From: a virus
Direction: 5' to 3' (one strand)
Length of the DNA: 63,576 nucleotides
Virus record (IMG/VR): IMGVR_UViG_3300005529_000035
Coordinates: 1-63,576 of that record
Part shown: positions 1 to 7,890 of the stretch, one piece after another
Layout of the letters: each line of letters starts with the position of its first letter
Position numbering within the stretch: the stretch's first letter is position 1
Notes under the pieces: model-generated
Database searches by the model: none
Told to the model about the DNA's origin: nothing
The model's input: only the letters and a program-made list of their open reading frames with translations
Program-made: the position numbers and the translations under genes

Positions 1-239
1 ATGTGGACGCCGGGGCGGCCTGCGAGGAACAGGAGCATGCGGTCGAAGTCCTCGCGCTCGGGGCGGCTGGCGCCGACCTTGCGGAACGCGGTCCGGTCTG
101 TGTCTGTGAACTCGGCGATCACCCGGCCGCCGCGGCTCGTAATGTGGGCGGTGGTGATAGTCCGCTGGCGTGCGATACCTGCCCGGCCTTTGGATTTGCG
201 CAGGTAGAGGACGTACTCGGTGGCCGGCTTGTCGTCCAT
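1..239 (-). CDS. Large serine recombinase (integrase), N-terminal fragment cut by window edge
   Basis: Translating the minus strand from the ATG at 239 gives 79 residues beginning MDDKPATEYVLYLRKSKGRA. The YLRKSK stretch with Ser16 is the nucleophile region of serine recombinases. It is followed by GIARQR, a Gly-Gly turn and an EFTDTDRTAFRK segment typical of the catalytic domain of actinomycete phage and plasmid integrases. The reading frame stays open to the window edge, so the recombinase and zinc-ribbon domains lie outside. The start has a -10-like CATACT (minus strand, 246-251) six bases upstream and no Shine-Dalgarno, which suggests a leaderless message. It would catalyse site-specific integration and probably excision of this element. 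Confidence 0.85.
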   Translation of the reverse strand, partial: MDDKPATEYVLYLRKSKGRAGIARQRTITTAHITSRGGRVIAEFTDTDRTAFRKVGASRPEREDFDRMLLFLAGRPGVH

Positions 240-557
240 GCCGTAAGTATGGCACAACTACCATTAGCCGTAGCTATGCCGTATTTGAGCCACTGCTAGG
301 ATGCTGCCCGTGTGGACGGCGGCCCAGGTTCGGGCCACGCCCGTTATGCCGCTTCCGGTCACCCGCAAACCCCCAGGTCAGGGGTGCAGACGGCGCAACC
401 GGCACACACGGTCACATGTTAACAACGCACGGTAAACGCGCAAGGTCAGACGAGCGTCAAACCTTCGCCTAGAGCAAGCGCAGCCGTCCGCGCGGCAGTT
501 GCCCCGGGCCCGGGGCGAGGACGGGACTTAGGTACCTACTCCACAAGGAGAGCAAGA
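240..557. other. Non-coding region upstream of integrase, candidate attP region
   Basis: No convincing gene lies in these 318 bases. The segment sits between the integrase start and a divergent secreted-protein gene, which is where temperate actinophages with serine integrases usually keep attP. It holds an imperfect 30-bp dyad at 251-280, a GTTAAC palindrome near 419-424, a CCCCGGG/CCCGGGG hairpin near 501-514 and a TAGGTACCTA palindrome at 529-538 just before the secreted-protein leader. The exact crossover core cannot be picked without attL/attR sequences. Confidence 0.35.
251..280. promoter_or_regulatory. Imperfect 30-bp dyad at integrase promoter
   Basis: GGCA-c-A-a-CTAC, eight central bases, then GTAG-c-T-a-TGCC: two symmetric half-sites overlap or abut the integrase -10-like box. 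This could be an operator for the integrase or an arm of the attachment site. Symmetry is seen directly and function is inferred. Confidence 0.4.
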
Positions 558-1142
558 ATGCGCAACTTCCTGATCAAGGCCATCCCTCTTGCGGGTGTGC
601 TGTGCCTGACCGCGATTGGCTTCGCGGGCTCGGCGAGTGCCAAGGTCGTGCCTGCGGCGTCCTTCGGGTGCGACAACAACACCAGCTTCTTCTGCGGCTC
701 ACAGGAGTTCGCCGCACCGGCCGACCAGGTCTGGAACGTCTACCACGGCGGCCAGGGTGCCCGCGGCCAGAAGATCACCGAGTGGGCGGCGTCCGACGCG
801 GTGAACACCGACTTCTACGCCATTAACGAGAACGGGCTCAGCAGCGGCACTGGCGGTGGCAAGGACAAGACGTTTGAGTACGCCCCGAACGGCCATCGCT
901 CTGGCTGGTGCGTCTCGTTCCCGTCCACGGCCCAGTTCACCGGGGCGGTTCTGCGGCACTGCAACTCCAGCGTGTGGCAGACGTTCGAGCCCATCTACGT
1001 CGACGGCACCTTCGTGGCGTGGAAGAACCTTGCCAGCGGCTTCGTGGTCACCGACCCGGGCTACGCCAGCAACGGCACCCGGCAGCTGGTGCAGGAGGCG
1101 TACCTCGGCACCAAGAACCAGCAGGAGCAGTTCATCGGGTAA
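558..1142 (+). CDS. Secreted protein, beta-trefoil (ricin B-like) candidate
   Basis: The 194-residue product starts with a classic Sec signal peptide: MRNFLIKAI, a hydrophobic stretch, then ASA at residues 26-28 before the likely cleavage site. The mature ~166-residue part has four Cys (FGCDN, FFCGS, WCVSF, LRHCN), which could form two disulfides. It also shows repeated Q-x-W/F-like ends (VWQTF, QEQF) that recall a ricin-type carbohydrate-binding trefoil. An AAGGAG Shine-Dalgarno lies eight bases before the ATG. It stands alone on the plus strand next to the integrase and is followed by strong terminators. That is the usual position of a lysogenic-conversion (moron) gene. The fold is inferred and the secretion signal is clear. 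Confidence 0.7.
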   Translation: MRNFLIKAIPLAGVLCLTAIGFAGSASAKVVPAASFGCDNNTSFFCGSQEFAAPADQVWNVYHGGQGARGQKITEWAASDAVNTDFYAINENGLSSGTGGGKDKTFEYAPNGHRSGWCVSFPSTAQFTGAVLRHCNSSVWQTFEPIYVDGTFVAWKNLASGFVVTDPGYASNGTRQLVQEAYLGTKNQQEQFIG

Positions 1143-1153
1143 CCCGCTAGACG

Positions 1154-1180
1154 CGGTGCCCGGCCTCGGGGCGGGCACCG
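1154..1180 (+). terminator. Hairpin after secreted-protein gene
   Basis: CGGTGCCCG / CGGGCACCG, a nine-base-pair stem with a nine-base loop, lies 12 bases past the stop codon of the secreted protein. No U-tract follows, which is common in high-GC terminators. Confidence 0.55.
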
Positions 1181-1221
1181 TTGGGGCTGCCGGACCGGAA
1201 TGGGTTCCCTTCCGTAGCCCT

Positions 1222-1256
1222 GGACCCCCTCCAGTTGCGCTAGCTGGAGGGGGTCC
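1222..1256 (+). terminator. Strong terminator hairpin
   Basis: GGACCCCCTCCAG / CTGGAGGGGGTCC form a perfect 13-bp stem with a nine-base loop. It probably ends plus-strand transcription of the secreted-protein gene. Confidence 0.7.
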
Positions 1257-1278
1257 GCCATTTCCAGACACCCAAAAC

Positions 1279-1320
1279 GGGCCCCGCCTAGCGCGGGGGA
1301 AATGCCGCTAGACGGGGCCC
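1279..1320. terminator. Inverted repeat, terminator-like
   Basis: GGGCCCCG at 1279-1286 pairs with CGGGGCCC at 1313-1320. On the minus strand the stem is followed by GTTTTGG, so it can serve as a second terminator for the late operon. Confidence 0.5.
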
Positions 1321-1388
1321 AGGATCACCGATACCCCACCCCCGGGGTTTGATGATGTGGCCCCATCGTAGTGCCCGGAGACGCCAAA

Positions 1389-1424
1389 AACCGGCCCGCC
1401 CTCCCGAAGGAGAGCGGGCCGGTT
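1389..1424 (-). terminator. Intrinsic terminator of the late operon
   Basis: Read on the minus strand, AACCGGCCCGC / GCGGGCCGGTT forms an 11-bp stem that runs straight into a T-tract (GGTTTTTGG). It lies just after the stop of the holin gene and is the natural end of the late transcript. Confidence 0.8.
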
Positions 1425-1438
1425 GCGGCTCTGCGAGT

Positions 1439-1678
1439 CTACGTGCCGGAGTGCGGCGCTTCGAGTTTGCCGGCTTCCTTCACGATGTACGCGGCGAGGA
1501 ACCCGGCCACGACACCCACGACGGCACTGATGGCGTTAGCCGTGGCGGCGTCCTGGTGGAACCCGAGCTTCGTGACCGCCCAGGTGACACCGAAGCCGAG
1601 CACGTTGGTGAACACCTGGGTCAGCACCTTGACATTAGGCAGCCAGGTCACGGTGGGTTCGGGGTCAGCGTGAGCCAT
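1439..1678 (-). CDS. Holin (r1t-type)
   Basis: A 79-residue protein whose middle is hydrophobic with two short membrane segments (residues ~23-40 and ~47-67) around a small turn. The order VLTQVFTNVLGFGVTWAVTK, then a short polar turn, then AISAVVGVVAGFLAAYIVKE fits the Phage_r1t_holin family of actinophages. A GGAGG Shine-Dalgarno precedes the ATG. It is the last gene of the late operon, directly after the endolysin, which supports the role of forming the membrane lesion for lysis. Confidence 0.75.
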   Translation of the reverse strand: MAHADPEPTVTWLPNVKVLTQVFTNVLGFGVTWAVTKLGFHQDAATANAISAVVGVVAGFLAAYIVKEAGKLEAPHSGT

Positions 1679-1687
1679 GACGCCTCC

Positions 1688-2470
1688 TCATGAGCCGTGC
1701 ACCTTCAGCGTGCTTCCCTTGGCCATCGGCGCAGTGTGCGCGGCGGCCATCTCGTCGATGTACTCAGCGGTGCCCTGGTCGAACCGGCCCTGCGCGACAG
1801 CCGTCAGGCGCAGGATCGTGGACGCGTCGGTGTTCGTCTTCTCGGCGATGTCAGCGAGCGATTCGGTGCCTGAGGCGACGTGATCCACGGCTGCCACGGT
1901 GTCCCCTTGTCCCGCCCGGATGGCCTTGGCGCGGGCGATGATCTCGGGCCGCTGTGACGACCGCACATGCTTCGGCGGCAGGTCGGGGCACGTGTGACCA
2001 CCCCATGCGCCGCCGCCCATGTAGTGCACGCCGAGGCCGCGCTCAGACGGCGAGTTGGCCTCCTGCAGCGGGAAGCCTGCGAACGCGCTCAGGCATTCCA
2101 GGATCTGCGCCCCGGCGGTCAGCTGAGCATCGGTCATCGGGTTGTTCGGGTTGCCGTTGTCGGCGAACTCGCAGCTGTACCACGTGCGGTTGCCCGCCAC
2201 CTGTGCCCACGAGTACAGGCCGAGGCCGACGCCGATGAACTGGTGGATGTGCCCGGTCTCATCGACGCCGAAGAAGGCGCTCGCCTGGAACGACGGGGTG
2301 TTGAATGCCTTGATCGCGCTGGCGAGGGTGCCGACCATGGTGTGCTGGACGAGGCCGTTCATGGCACCGCTGCCGGAGCCATGGTTCGGGCAGGGCCACG
2401 GGTCGTTGTAAGAGATGCTGGCTGGCCCGCGGAGCCGGCCGTCAGAGCCGACTGTGAGCTTGCCGGTCAC
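1688..2470 (-). CDS. Endolysin, N-acetylmuramoyl-L-alanine amidase
   Basis: The reading frame is open further upstream, but the GTG at 2470 overlaps the stop of the preceding gene (GTGA) and gives a 260-residue protein beginning VTGKLTVGSDG. The Amidase_2/PGRP pattern is visible: QHTM (His43), YSCEFAD near residue 100, and a GGHTCPD motif whose His159 and Cys161 should complete the zinc site. Residues ~200-230 (GTESLADIAEKTNTDASTIL) resemble a LysM peptidoglycan-binding repeat. It would cut the amide bond between muramic acid and the stem peptide. Its position beside the holin supports the call. Confidence 0.85.
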   Translation of the reverse strand: MTGKLTVGSDGRLRGPASISYNDPWPCPNHGSGSGAMNGLVQHTMVGTLASAIKAFNTPSFQASAFFGVDETGHIHQFIGVGLGLYSWAQVAGNRTWYSCEFADNGNPNNPMTDAQLTAGAQILECLSAFAGFPLQEANSPSERGLGVHYMGGGAWGGHTCPDLPPKHVRSSQRPEIIARAKAIRAGQGDTVAAVDHVASGTESLADIAEKTNTDASTILRLTAVAQGRFDQGTAEYIDEMAAAHTAPMAKGSTLKVHGS

Positions 2471-2631
2471 GACCGGCGCACCCACACTGCGGTCGGCGCC
2501 GCCCAGTACAGCACGAGCAGCACGCCGATGGCGCCGATGAGGATGGCCACGGCATGAGCGACAGTCAGGCCGCCCACCCACAGCACAACAGCAACGACGA
2601 CCAGTGCAAGACCTATGAGCGCTGCGATCAT
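2467..2631 (-). CDS. Small two-TM membrane protein of lysis cassette
   Basis: Fifty-four residues, beginning MIAALIGLALVVVAVVLWVG, almost entirely hydrophobic with two membrane segments separated by a GGLTVAHA turn and a short RRS tail. The ATG overlaps the stop of the DUF1003 gene (ATGA) and its own stop overlaps the endolysin GTG, so the three are translationally coupled. It may be a second holin, an antiholin or a spanin-like accessory. Sequence alone does not decide. Confidence 0.7.
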   Translation of the reverse strand: MIAALIGLALVVVAVVLWVGGLTVAHAVAILIGAIGVLLVLYWAAPTAVWVRRS

Positions 2632-3119
2632 GGAGTGCCTCCTTCTCTGCGTGCCGCCTTCGGTTTCGGCTGCGCCCTGGCCTTCGGGGCGACGCGCTCG
2701 GCGTCGGCCTTCAGCGCCCCGTTGGCTACGACGAGCCGGTGGATCTCTGCGGTGAGCGCATGCACCAGGGACGTGAGCTCCCGGTTGCCCTTGATCTCGG
2801 CCAGCGCGGTTTCGTTGGTCTGGTAGTCATGCTCGGCTTTGATCCGGTCGTGCTCGGACTGCCGGTTCTGGGACAGCAGGATCAGTGGTGCGGCGTAGGT
2901 GGCCTGTGCGGAGAACGCCAGGTTCAGCAGGATGAACGGGTAGGGATCCCAGCGGAAGGCGACGACGGCGGCGTTGATGGCGACCCACAGAATGATCACG
3001 GCGGTCATCCAGGCGATGAACTTCAGCGACCCAAAGAAACATACGAATCTGTCCACCGCCCGGTCGGTCCGTGACTGGTCGTCGTGGAGGGCCTGGTTGG
3101 CGGGGTGCCTGTGCCTCAT
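2628..3119 (-). CDS. DUF1003 family membrane protein
   Basis: 163 residues with the DUF1003 hallmark order: FFGSLKFIAWMT, a first membrane segment, AFRWDPYPFILLNLAFSAQA, then APLILLSQNRQSEHDR and a DYQTN-ALAEI tail. Two transmembrane segments are followed by a charged, Lys/Ala-rich C-terminus. The family is widespread in bacteria without a settled function. Its place in the lysis cassette suggests a membrane role during lysis. Confidence 0.85.
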   Translation of the reverse strand: MRHRHPANQALHDDQSRTDRAVDRFVCFFGSLKFIAWMTAVIILWVAINAAVVAFRWDPYPFILLNLAFSAQATYAAPLILLSQNRQSEHDRIKAEHDYQTNETALAEIKGNRELTSLVHALTAEIHRLVVANGALKADAERVAPKARAQPKPKAARREGGTP

Positions 3120-3125
3120 GGCCAG

Positions 3126-3575
3126 TTAGCCGGTCCCCTTGATGCGGTAGAGCCGGGCGCAGTTGCGCGGAGCCTCGGCCTTGTCAACGAGGGCCAGGAA
3201 GCCCTGCACGGCCTTGCGCTGCTTGCGGATCTGCGCCTTCGGGGTTCCTGGCGCTGGCTTCGACAGCATGGCCAGCTCGTGCCAGATCAGGTCCTGCTTG
3301 GCGCGGGTCTGGTTCCCGGCCTGGCAGGCCGTGACGTTCGTGGCGTGCAGCTGGTTGAGCGTCACGGCGTTGTCGTGGACCTTGACCGCGAACACGGTCA
3401 CCACGATGCTCAGCGCCACGTCGAGGAGCACCGAGACGATGGTGAGCCACACGATGTGGCGGGTGCGGCGCCCATAGGCGTTGACGGCTTTGAGTTCGTC
3501 CCGCATGCCCGTCAGCGCGCCCGTGAGGCCCTTGGCCGTCTCCAGTGCCTCACGGTCCGGGGTGGGCACGGTCAT
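3126..3575 (-). CDS. Single-TM phage protein
   Basis: 149 residues: a polar N-terminus, one strong membrane helix at ~42-64 (IVWLTIVSVLLDVALSIVVT), then a soluble domain with Cys84 and Cys138 that could pair on the outside of the membrane. No family is recognised. It lies between the tail genes and the lysis genes, overlapping the upstream small gene by ATGA, so it is probably an accessory lysis or superinfection protein. Confidence 0.6.
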   Translation of the reverse strand: MTVPTPDREALETAKGLTGALTGMRDELKAVNAYGRRTRHIVWLTIVSVLLDVALSIVVTVFAVKVHDNAVTLNQLHATNVTACQAGNQTRAKQDLIWHELAMLSKPAPGTPKAQIRKQRKAVQGFLALVDKAEAPRNCARLYRIKGTG

Positions 3576-3724
3576 TGCGGTACCAGCCTTTCCTCGGACT
3601 CCGGGGGATGCTGTGGCGGGCGCGTCAGGATCGCGGACAGCGCTTCAACGTTCGCGGCGAGACGGTCCAGCAGCGCGTCGAGGTCGGCCGTGACCTTGCG
3701 GACCTCAGAGTCCCGGGTTGCCAC
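3572..3724 (-). CDS. Small helical protein
   Basis: Fifty residues starting VATRDSEVRKVTADLDALLD, a probable single amphipathic or coiled-coil helix with a Pro-rich tail. GGAGG stands five bases before the GTG, and the stop overlaps the ATG of the next gene. No recognised family. Confidence 0.6.
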   Translation of the reverse strand: MATRDSEVRKVTADLDALLDRLAANVEALSAILTRPPQHPPESEERLVPQ

Positions 3725-3948
3725 CGGACCTCCCTGCTGGTTCCTCAGGTGTCAGGCTGGCGAGACGGCCTAACAGGTAGGACACCTGGGCGGCCTGGGC
3801 GATGGCGGTGGCGGCGAGCTCGCGGGCTTCTTCGTCGCTCATGCTGCCTCCGTGGGTCAGCGCCATGGCCGCGATCGACGCGGCGTCGGGGAGGCCCGCG
3901 GCACGGGCACGGGCGCGGGCTGCCATCAGCCGCGCCTCGTCCGAAACC

Positions 3949-4440
<492 letters not shown>

Positions 4441-4555
4441 CGCTCACTCCCTCGCCTGGTTGTCCCCGCCTGCTGCGGGCTGGCCCGGAAGTTCCCGGCC
4501 GGATTGGTGATCGCCGGCGTGGCGTGTGCGCTGTCATGGTGGCGTGCTGGTGCTG

Positions 4556-7500
4556 TCAGGCGAAATGGGTGATGATCAGCGCAAACCCTGGGCCGCCAGC
4601 CCCCCCGGCACCAGAGGTAACAGCACCCCCAGAGCCCGGGTAGAACGCCGCCCCGCCACCGCCTCCCCCACCGCCGATAAAGGCTGTTGCCCCGGACTGG
4701 GCCGTGGCACCGGCCGTGTTGACACTGGCACCCCCGCCTCCCCCACCGCTCGGCGTGCCCTTGACCGTGGGCGCCGTCCCGGTACCCGGGGAGGCTCCGC
4801 CCGCGACCCCGGCCGACCCCGTGTTCGCATTCGAGCCACTGGACGAATACTGGCCCAGGCCGCCATTCTCGGTGGCCGCGGTGGTGGCCCCGCCCCCGCC
4901 CCCGCCACCGCCACCGCCACCTCCGATGCCGCCGGCGCCCCCGGCGGCGGCACCAGTGCCGCCAGTTCCGCCCTGGCCGCCGCCGTACGGCGTGTTAACG
5001 CTGGTGTTCAGGCCTGGTGACGCGCCTCCTGATGCGGTTCCGCCATTGCCCGGATTGCCGCCAGAAGCGGTCAGGTAAGCCCCGAAAGTAGTGGCCCCCC
5101 CGGTGGTGCCCGCGTTACCGCTCGTGGCAGTCGTCCCGCTGACCGCCGCCCCGGCAGAGTTGCCCCCTGTGCCGACCGTGCCCGTTACCGAACTGGGCAG
5201 GTCCGCAGCGACGAAAGAGCGGAAGTTCATGACCCCGCCGTTGCCGCCACTGCCGCCGCCCGCGTTGCCGGTGATCTCAACGGCCCCTGAGCCGCCCTGC
5301 CCGCCGCCGCCGCAGATGAGCACGTCCACGGTGGCCGCGCCGCCGGGCTTGGTCCAGGTGTAGGACCCGGTTGCGGTGACCCACTGCACAGACGGCGCCG
5401 ACGCGCCCGGCTGGGCCCAGCCACCGGCCACGTAGACCCACAGGGGGTTGACGGTGGCGTCCGTCTGGACGTACTGCGACCCGGTAGCGGCGGCCAGGGT
5501 GGGCGTGCCGGTGCCGTAGTAAGAGACCCGCTGCGCCGTGGTGCTGGCCGCGTAAGCGATCATCACGCCCGGCTGTGCGTGGACCTCGTTGACCCCGAGA
5601 TTCGACCCGCCGGCGAACCAGATGTCGGCAACAGTGTGACCGCCGTAGACGTTGTCCTCGGTGACGATGTTCCCGGCGCACGTGGAGGTGGAGACGCCCA
5701 GGAACGCCAGCCCGTACTGCTGGGCGGCCACACCGGATTCAGCGGTGGTGTCGCTGACGAACGAGTTCCCCGAGAACGTGGTGTTCTGGCAGATGGCCTG
5801 CACTTCGCCGATGGTGGAGGCGGTGTTGTTATATACCCAGGTGCCGCCGTGGAACGAGTTCCCGGAGACCACCGAGTTATTGCCGTACATGTAAAGGCAT
5901 GTGGAGCCCTGGTGGCGTACCACGTTATTTGAGATGACGTGATAGTTGCCGTGGGCGATGGTGATCCCGGCGTCCTGGCCGTCGTGGATATAGTTGCCGG
6001 TGACCTGGGATTCCCACCCGTAGATGGAGCACTGGTCGGACCAGTTCGCGAAGAACTCGCAGTCGGTGACCCGCACATGCCATGAGGCGTAGTTGAAGTT
6101 CATGGCGTAGTTGGGCCGGACGGTCAGCACCTCGTAGAGCGTGCCGGAGGGCGGGGTGACGTTGTTGCCCGCGTAGTCGGTCCAGTGCGTGACCGTGATC
6201 GTGGTCGCAGTGTTCGACTGGATCTGGCCAACGATCATGGCGTAGATCGTGTAAGCGGTTGAGACTGCGGGCGCGGATACGGGCTGCCAGGTGGTCAGCG
6301 ACCGCCACGGCGAGATCGCCAGCGTGATCCCGTCCGCGCAGACATCCTCGACCATCGCCCACGCGGCTGAGGTGCGGATGATGTCACCGCGGCCGACGAG
6401 GCCGTATGAGGAGGTGCTGGTGAAATGCGCGGCTGAGTCGATGAGCTGCAGCTGCTGGGAGGTGGTGATGGTGCCCGTCGTGCGGGTGGGCATGACCCGG
6501 ACGTTGTCGAACTGCGGCAGCGCGGGTGAGGTGGGGAAGCTGGCGCCAGTGTCGGTCAGGACCGTGGACGAGTAAGTGACCGTGCCGCCGGAGTGGGTGG
6601 GCGTCCCGGCCTGGGCGGTGGTCGCGGCGGGAATCAGCCACCACGAGCCGTTGAAGTAGCAGTGGTCGATCTCGACGTCGTCGATCATGGAGGCGTACGG
6701 GTCGCCGCCGGCGAAGGTGCCTGAGTTGCCGTTGATGCCGTTGACGTAGGACTCGAACTCGCAGTACGACAGGCGGATCCGCCGCGCGCCATTGGTGAGC
6801 GTGATGAATGTCCCGTTCGGCCGCCCGGTCTGCGAGTTGCCGGTGAACTTGCAGTGAGTGAACTTGACCCCTGATGACTGGTTAAGGTTCACGCCGGCGT
6901 GGCCGCTGTCGGCGCCGGGGCCAGGGTCGGGGTTGCGGAACGTCACGTGGTCGAACTCGAGGCCCTGGACGTGGCTGCCGGAATGGGAGACCAGGTTCGC
7001 GGCGAGGAACAGGCCGTCGATGACCAGGTTCGTGACCCGGAATCCTGACCCTGGTGAGGACGCTGAGGTGGCGATGAGCGCGGCCATCGACCCGGACGGC
7101 TGGATGACGGTGCCTGCCTGGCCGCGCAGTTCGACGTTGGTGCCGCCCGGGGTGATTCCGGACCCGGAGACGGTGATGGTGGTGCCGGGCAGCAGCACCA
7201 CGCCGCCGGAGGGTGCGGCGGCGATGGCCCGGTTGACTGACGCAGTGGCGTCGGTGTCGCCTGCCTGGGCGTAGTCGCCGCTGTAGAGGGCCAGTTTCCC
7301 GGCCGTGACGAACGCGCCAAGGACACCAGCGGTCAGCGCCTGGTAGACGGTGAACCCCGCCGTGTGGGCGACGGGGGTTGTGGACTCCGCGCCCCGGGTG
7401 ACCGTCCACGTCGTCCCGGACACGTTGGTGACGATCATGATCTCGGTGGGGTGGGCGCGGTCCACGATACGGAACTGGCTGACCCCCGTGGCGGCGGCGG

Positions 7501-7618
7501 GGAAGCCCGTGGAACTGGCCACCGACCACGTTTCGGACGTGCCGCCTGCGGGCGCGGTCGTGCCGCCTGAGGTGACGGTTGTGGTCGGGCCGTTGCTGGC
7601 GAAGATGTCCTGAGCCAC
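4556..7618 (-). CDS. Right-handed beta-helix tail fibre/spike with Gly-rich C-terminus
   Basis: 1020 residues. Residues ~120-160 carry the pectate-lyase-like entry motif (YAQAGDTDATASVNRAIAAA, GGVVLLPGTT). Residues ~165-310 and ~510-680 show repeating Asn/Asp-Gly turns (VTNLVIDGLF, LSYCEFES, DGQDAGITIAHGN, VVSGNSFHGG) typical of PbH1 coils. The last ~250 residues are Gly/Ala-rich with long poly-Gly runs, like the C-terminal domains of actinophage minor tail proteins. It probably binds or degrades a surface glycan during adsorption. It is followed by a small CBM-like gene product and shares the cassette with two other fibre proteins. Confidence 0.8.
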   Translation of the reverse strand: MAQDIFASNGPTTTVTSGGTTAPAGGTSETWSVASSTGFPAAATGVSQFRIVDRAHPTEIMIVTNVSGTTWTVTRGAESTTPVAHTAGFTVYQALTAGVLGAFVTAGKLALYSGDYAQAGDTDATASVNRAIAAAPSGGVVLLPGTTITVSGSGITPGGTNVELRGQAGTVIQPSGSMAALIATSASSPGSGFRVTNLVIDGLFLAANLVSHSGSHVQGLEFDHVTFRNPDPGPGADSGHAGVNLNQSSGVKFTHCKFTGNSQTGRPNGTFITLTNGARRIRLSYCEFESYVNGINGNSGTFAGGDPYASMIDDVEIDHCYFNGSWWLIPAATTAQAGTPTHSGGTVTYSSTVLTDTGASFPTSPALPQFDNVRVMPTRTTGTITTSQQLQLIDSAAHFTSTSSYGLVGRGDIIRTSAAWAMVEDVCADGITLAISPWRSLTTWQPVSAPAVSTAYTIYAMIVGQIQSNTATTITVTHWTDYAGNNVTPPSGTLYEVLTVRPNYAMNFNYASWHVRVTDCEFFANWSDQCSIYGWESQVTGNYIHDGQDAGITIAHGNYHVISNNVVRHQGSTCLYMYGNNSVVSGNSFHGGTWVYNNTASTIGEVQAICQNTTFSGNSFVSDTTAESGVAAQQYGLAFLGVSTSTCAGNIVTEDNVYGGHTVADIWFAGGSNLGVNEVHAQPGVMIAYAASTTAQRVSYYGTGTPTLAAATGSQYVQTDATVNPLWVYVAGGWAQPGASAPSVQWVTATGSYTWTKPGGAATVDVLICGGGGQGGSGAVEITGNAGGGSGGNGGVMNFRSFVAADLPSSVTGTVGTGGNSAGAAVSGTTATSGNAGTTGGATTFGAYLTASGGNPGNGGTASGGASPGLNTSVNTPYGGGQGGTGGTGAAAGGAGGIGGGGGGGGGGGGATTAATENGGLGQYSSSGSNANTGSAGVAGGASPGTGTAPTVKGTPSGGGGGGASVNTAGATAQSGATAFIGGGGGGGGAAFYPGSGGAVTSGAGGAGGPGFALIITHFA

Positions 7619-7667
7619 CAGCGCTCCCCTCGGGTCGTGGTCGCGTAATAGCAGTCGAGGAAAGGGG

Positions 7668-7880
7668 CTAGATGCGGACGGGCGCGAAGGCGCTGCTGGT
7701 GCCGCTGGCAGTGCCGTCAGTTCCGCCTGTGAACGTGTCGGCGGTCACCCAGTCCACGCCCGTGCCCGGGGTCTGCCCGGTGTTCGCCGTGGTGCAGACG
7801 TAGAAGGTGCCGCCGTAGGTGACCGAGTCGTCCACCCCGTAGGCCGTGCCGCTGTCCCAGGTGCCGCGCCAGTTCGCCAC
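7668..7880 (-). CDS. Small carbohydrate-binding-like tail protein
   Basis: Seventy residues, with WDSGTAYGVDDSVTYGGTFY followed by CTTANTGQTPGTGVDW. This is the pattern of a chitin-binding CBM5/12-like fold (W...Y..D.V.Y.G..Y.C...N.G..P). Its end (SSAFAPVRI) resembles the end of the following tail protein (SSFAPMQI). It is probably a tail-tip module that contacts the cell surface. Confidence 0.65.
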   Translation of the reverse strand: MANWRGTWDSGTAYGVDDSVTYGGTFYVCTTANTGQTPGTGVDWVTADTFTGGTDGTASGTSSAFAPVRI

Positions 7881-7890
7881 GGGCCCTCCC

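Noticed and set aside
4700-5363. Pro-rich plus-strand frames opposite the Gly-rich tail protein end
   Set aside because: They are the complement of poly-Gly codons and carry no independent signal.
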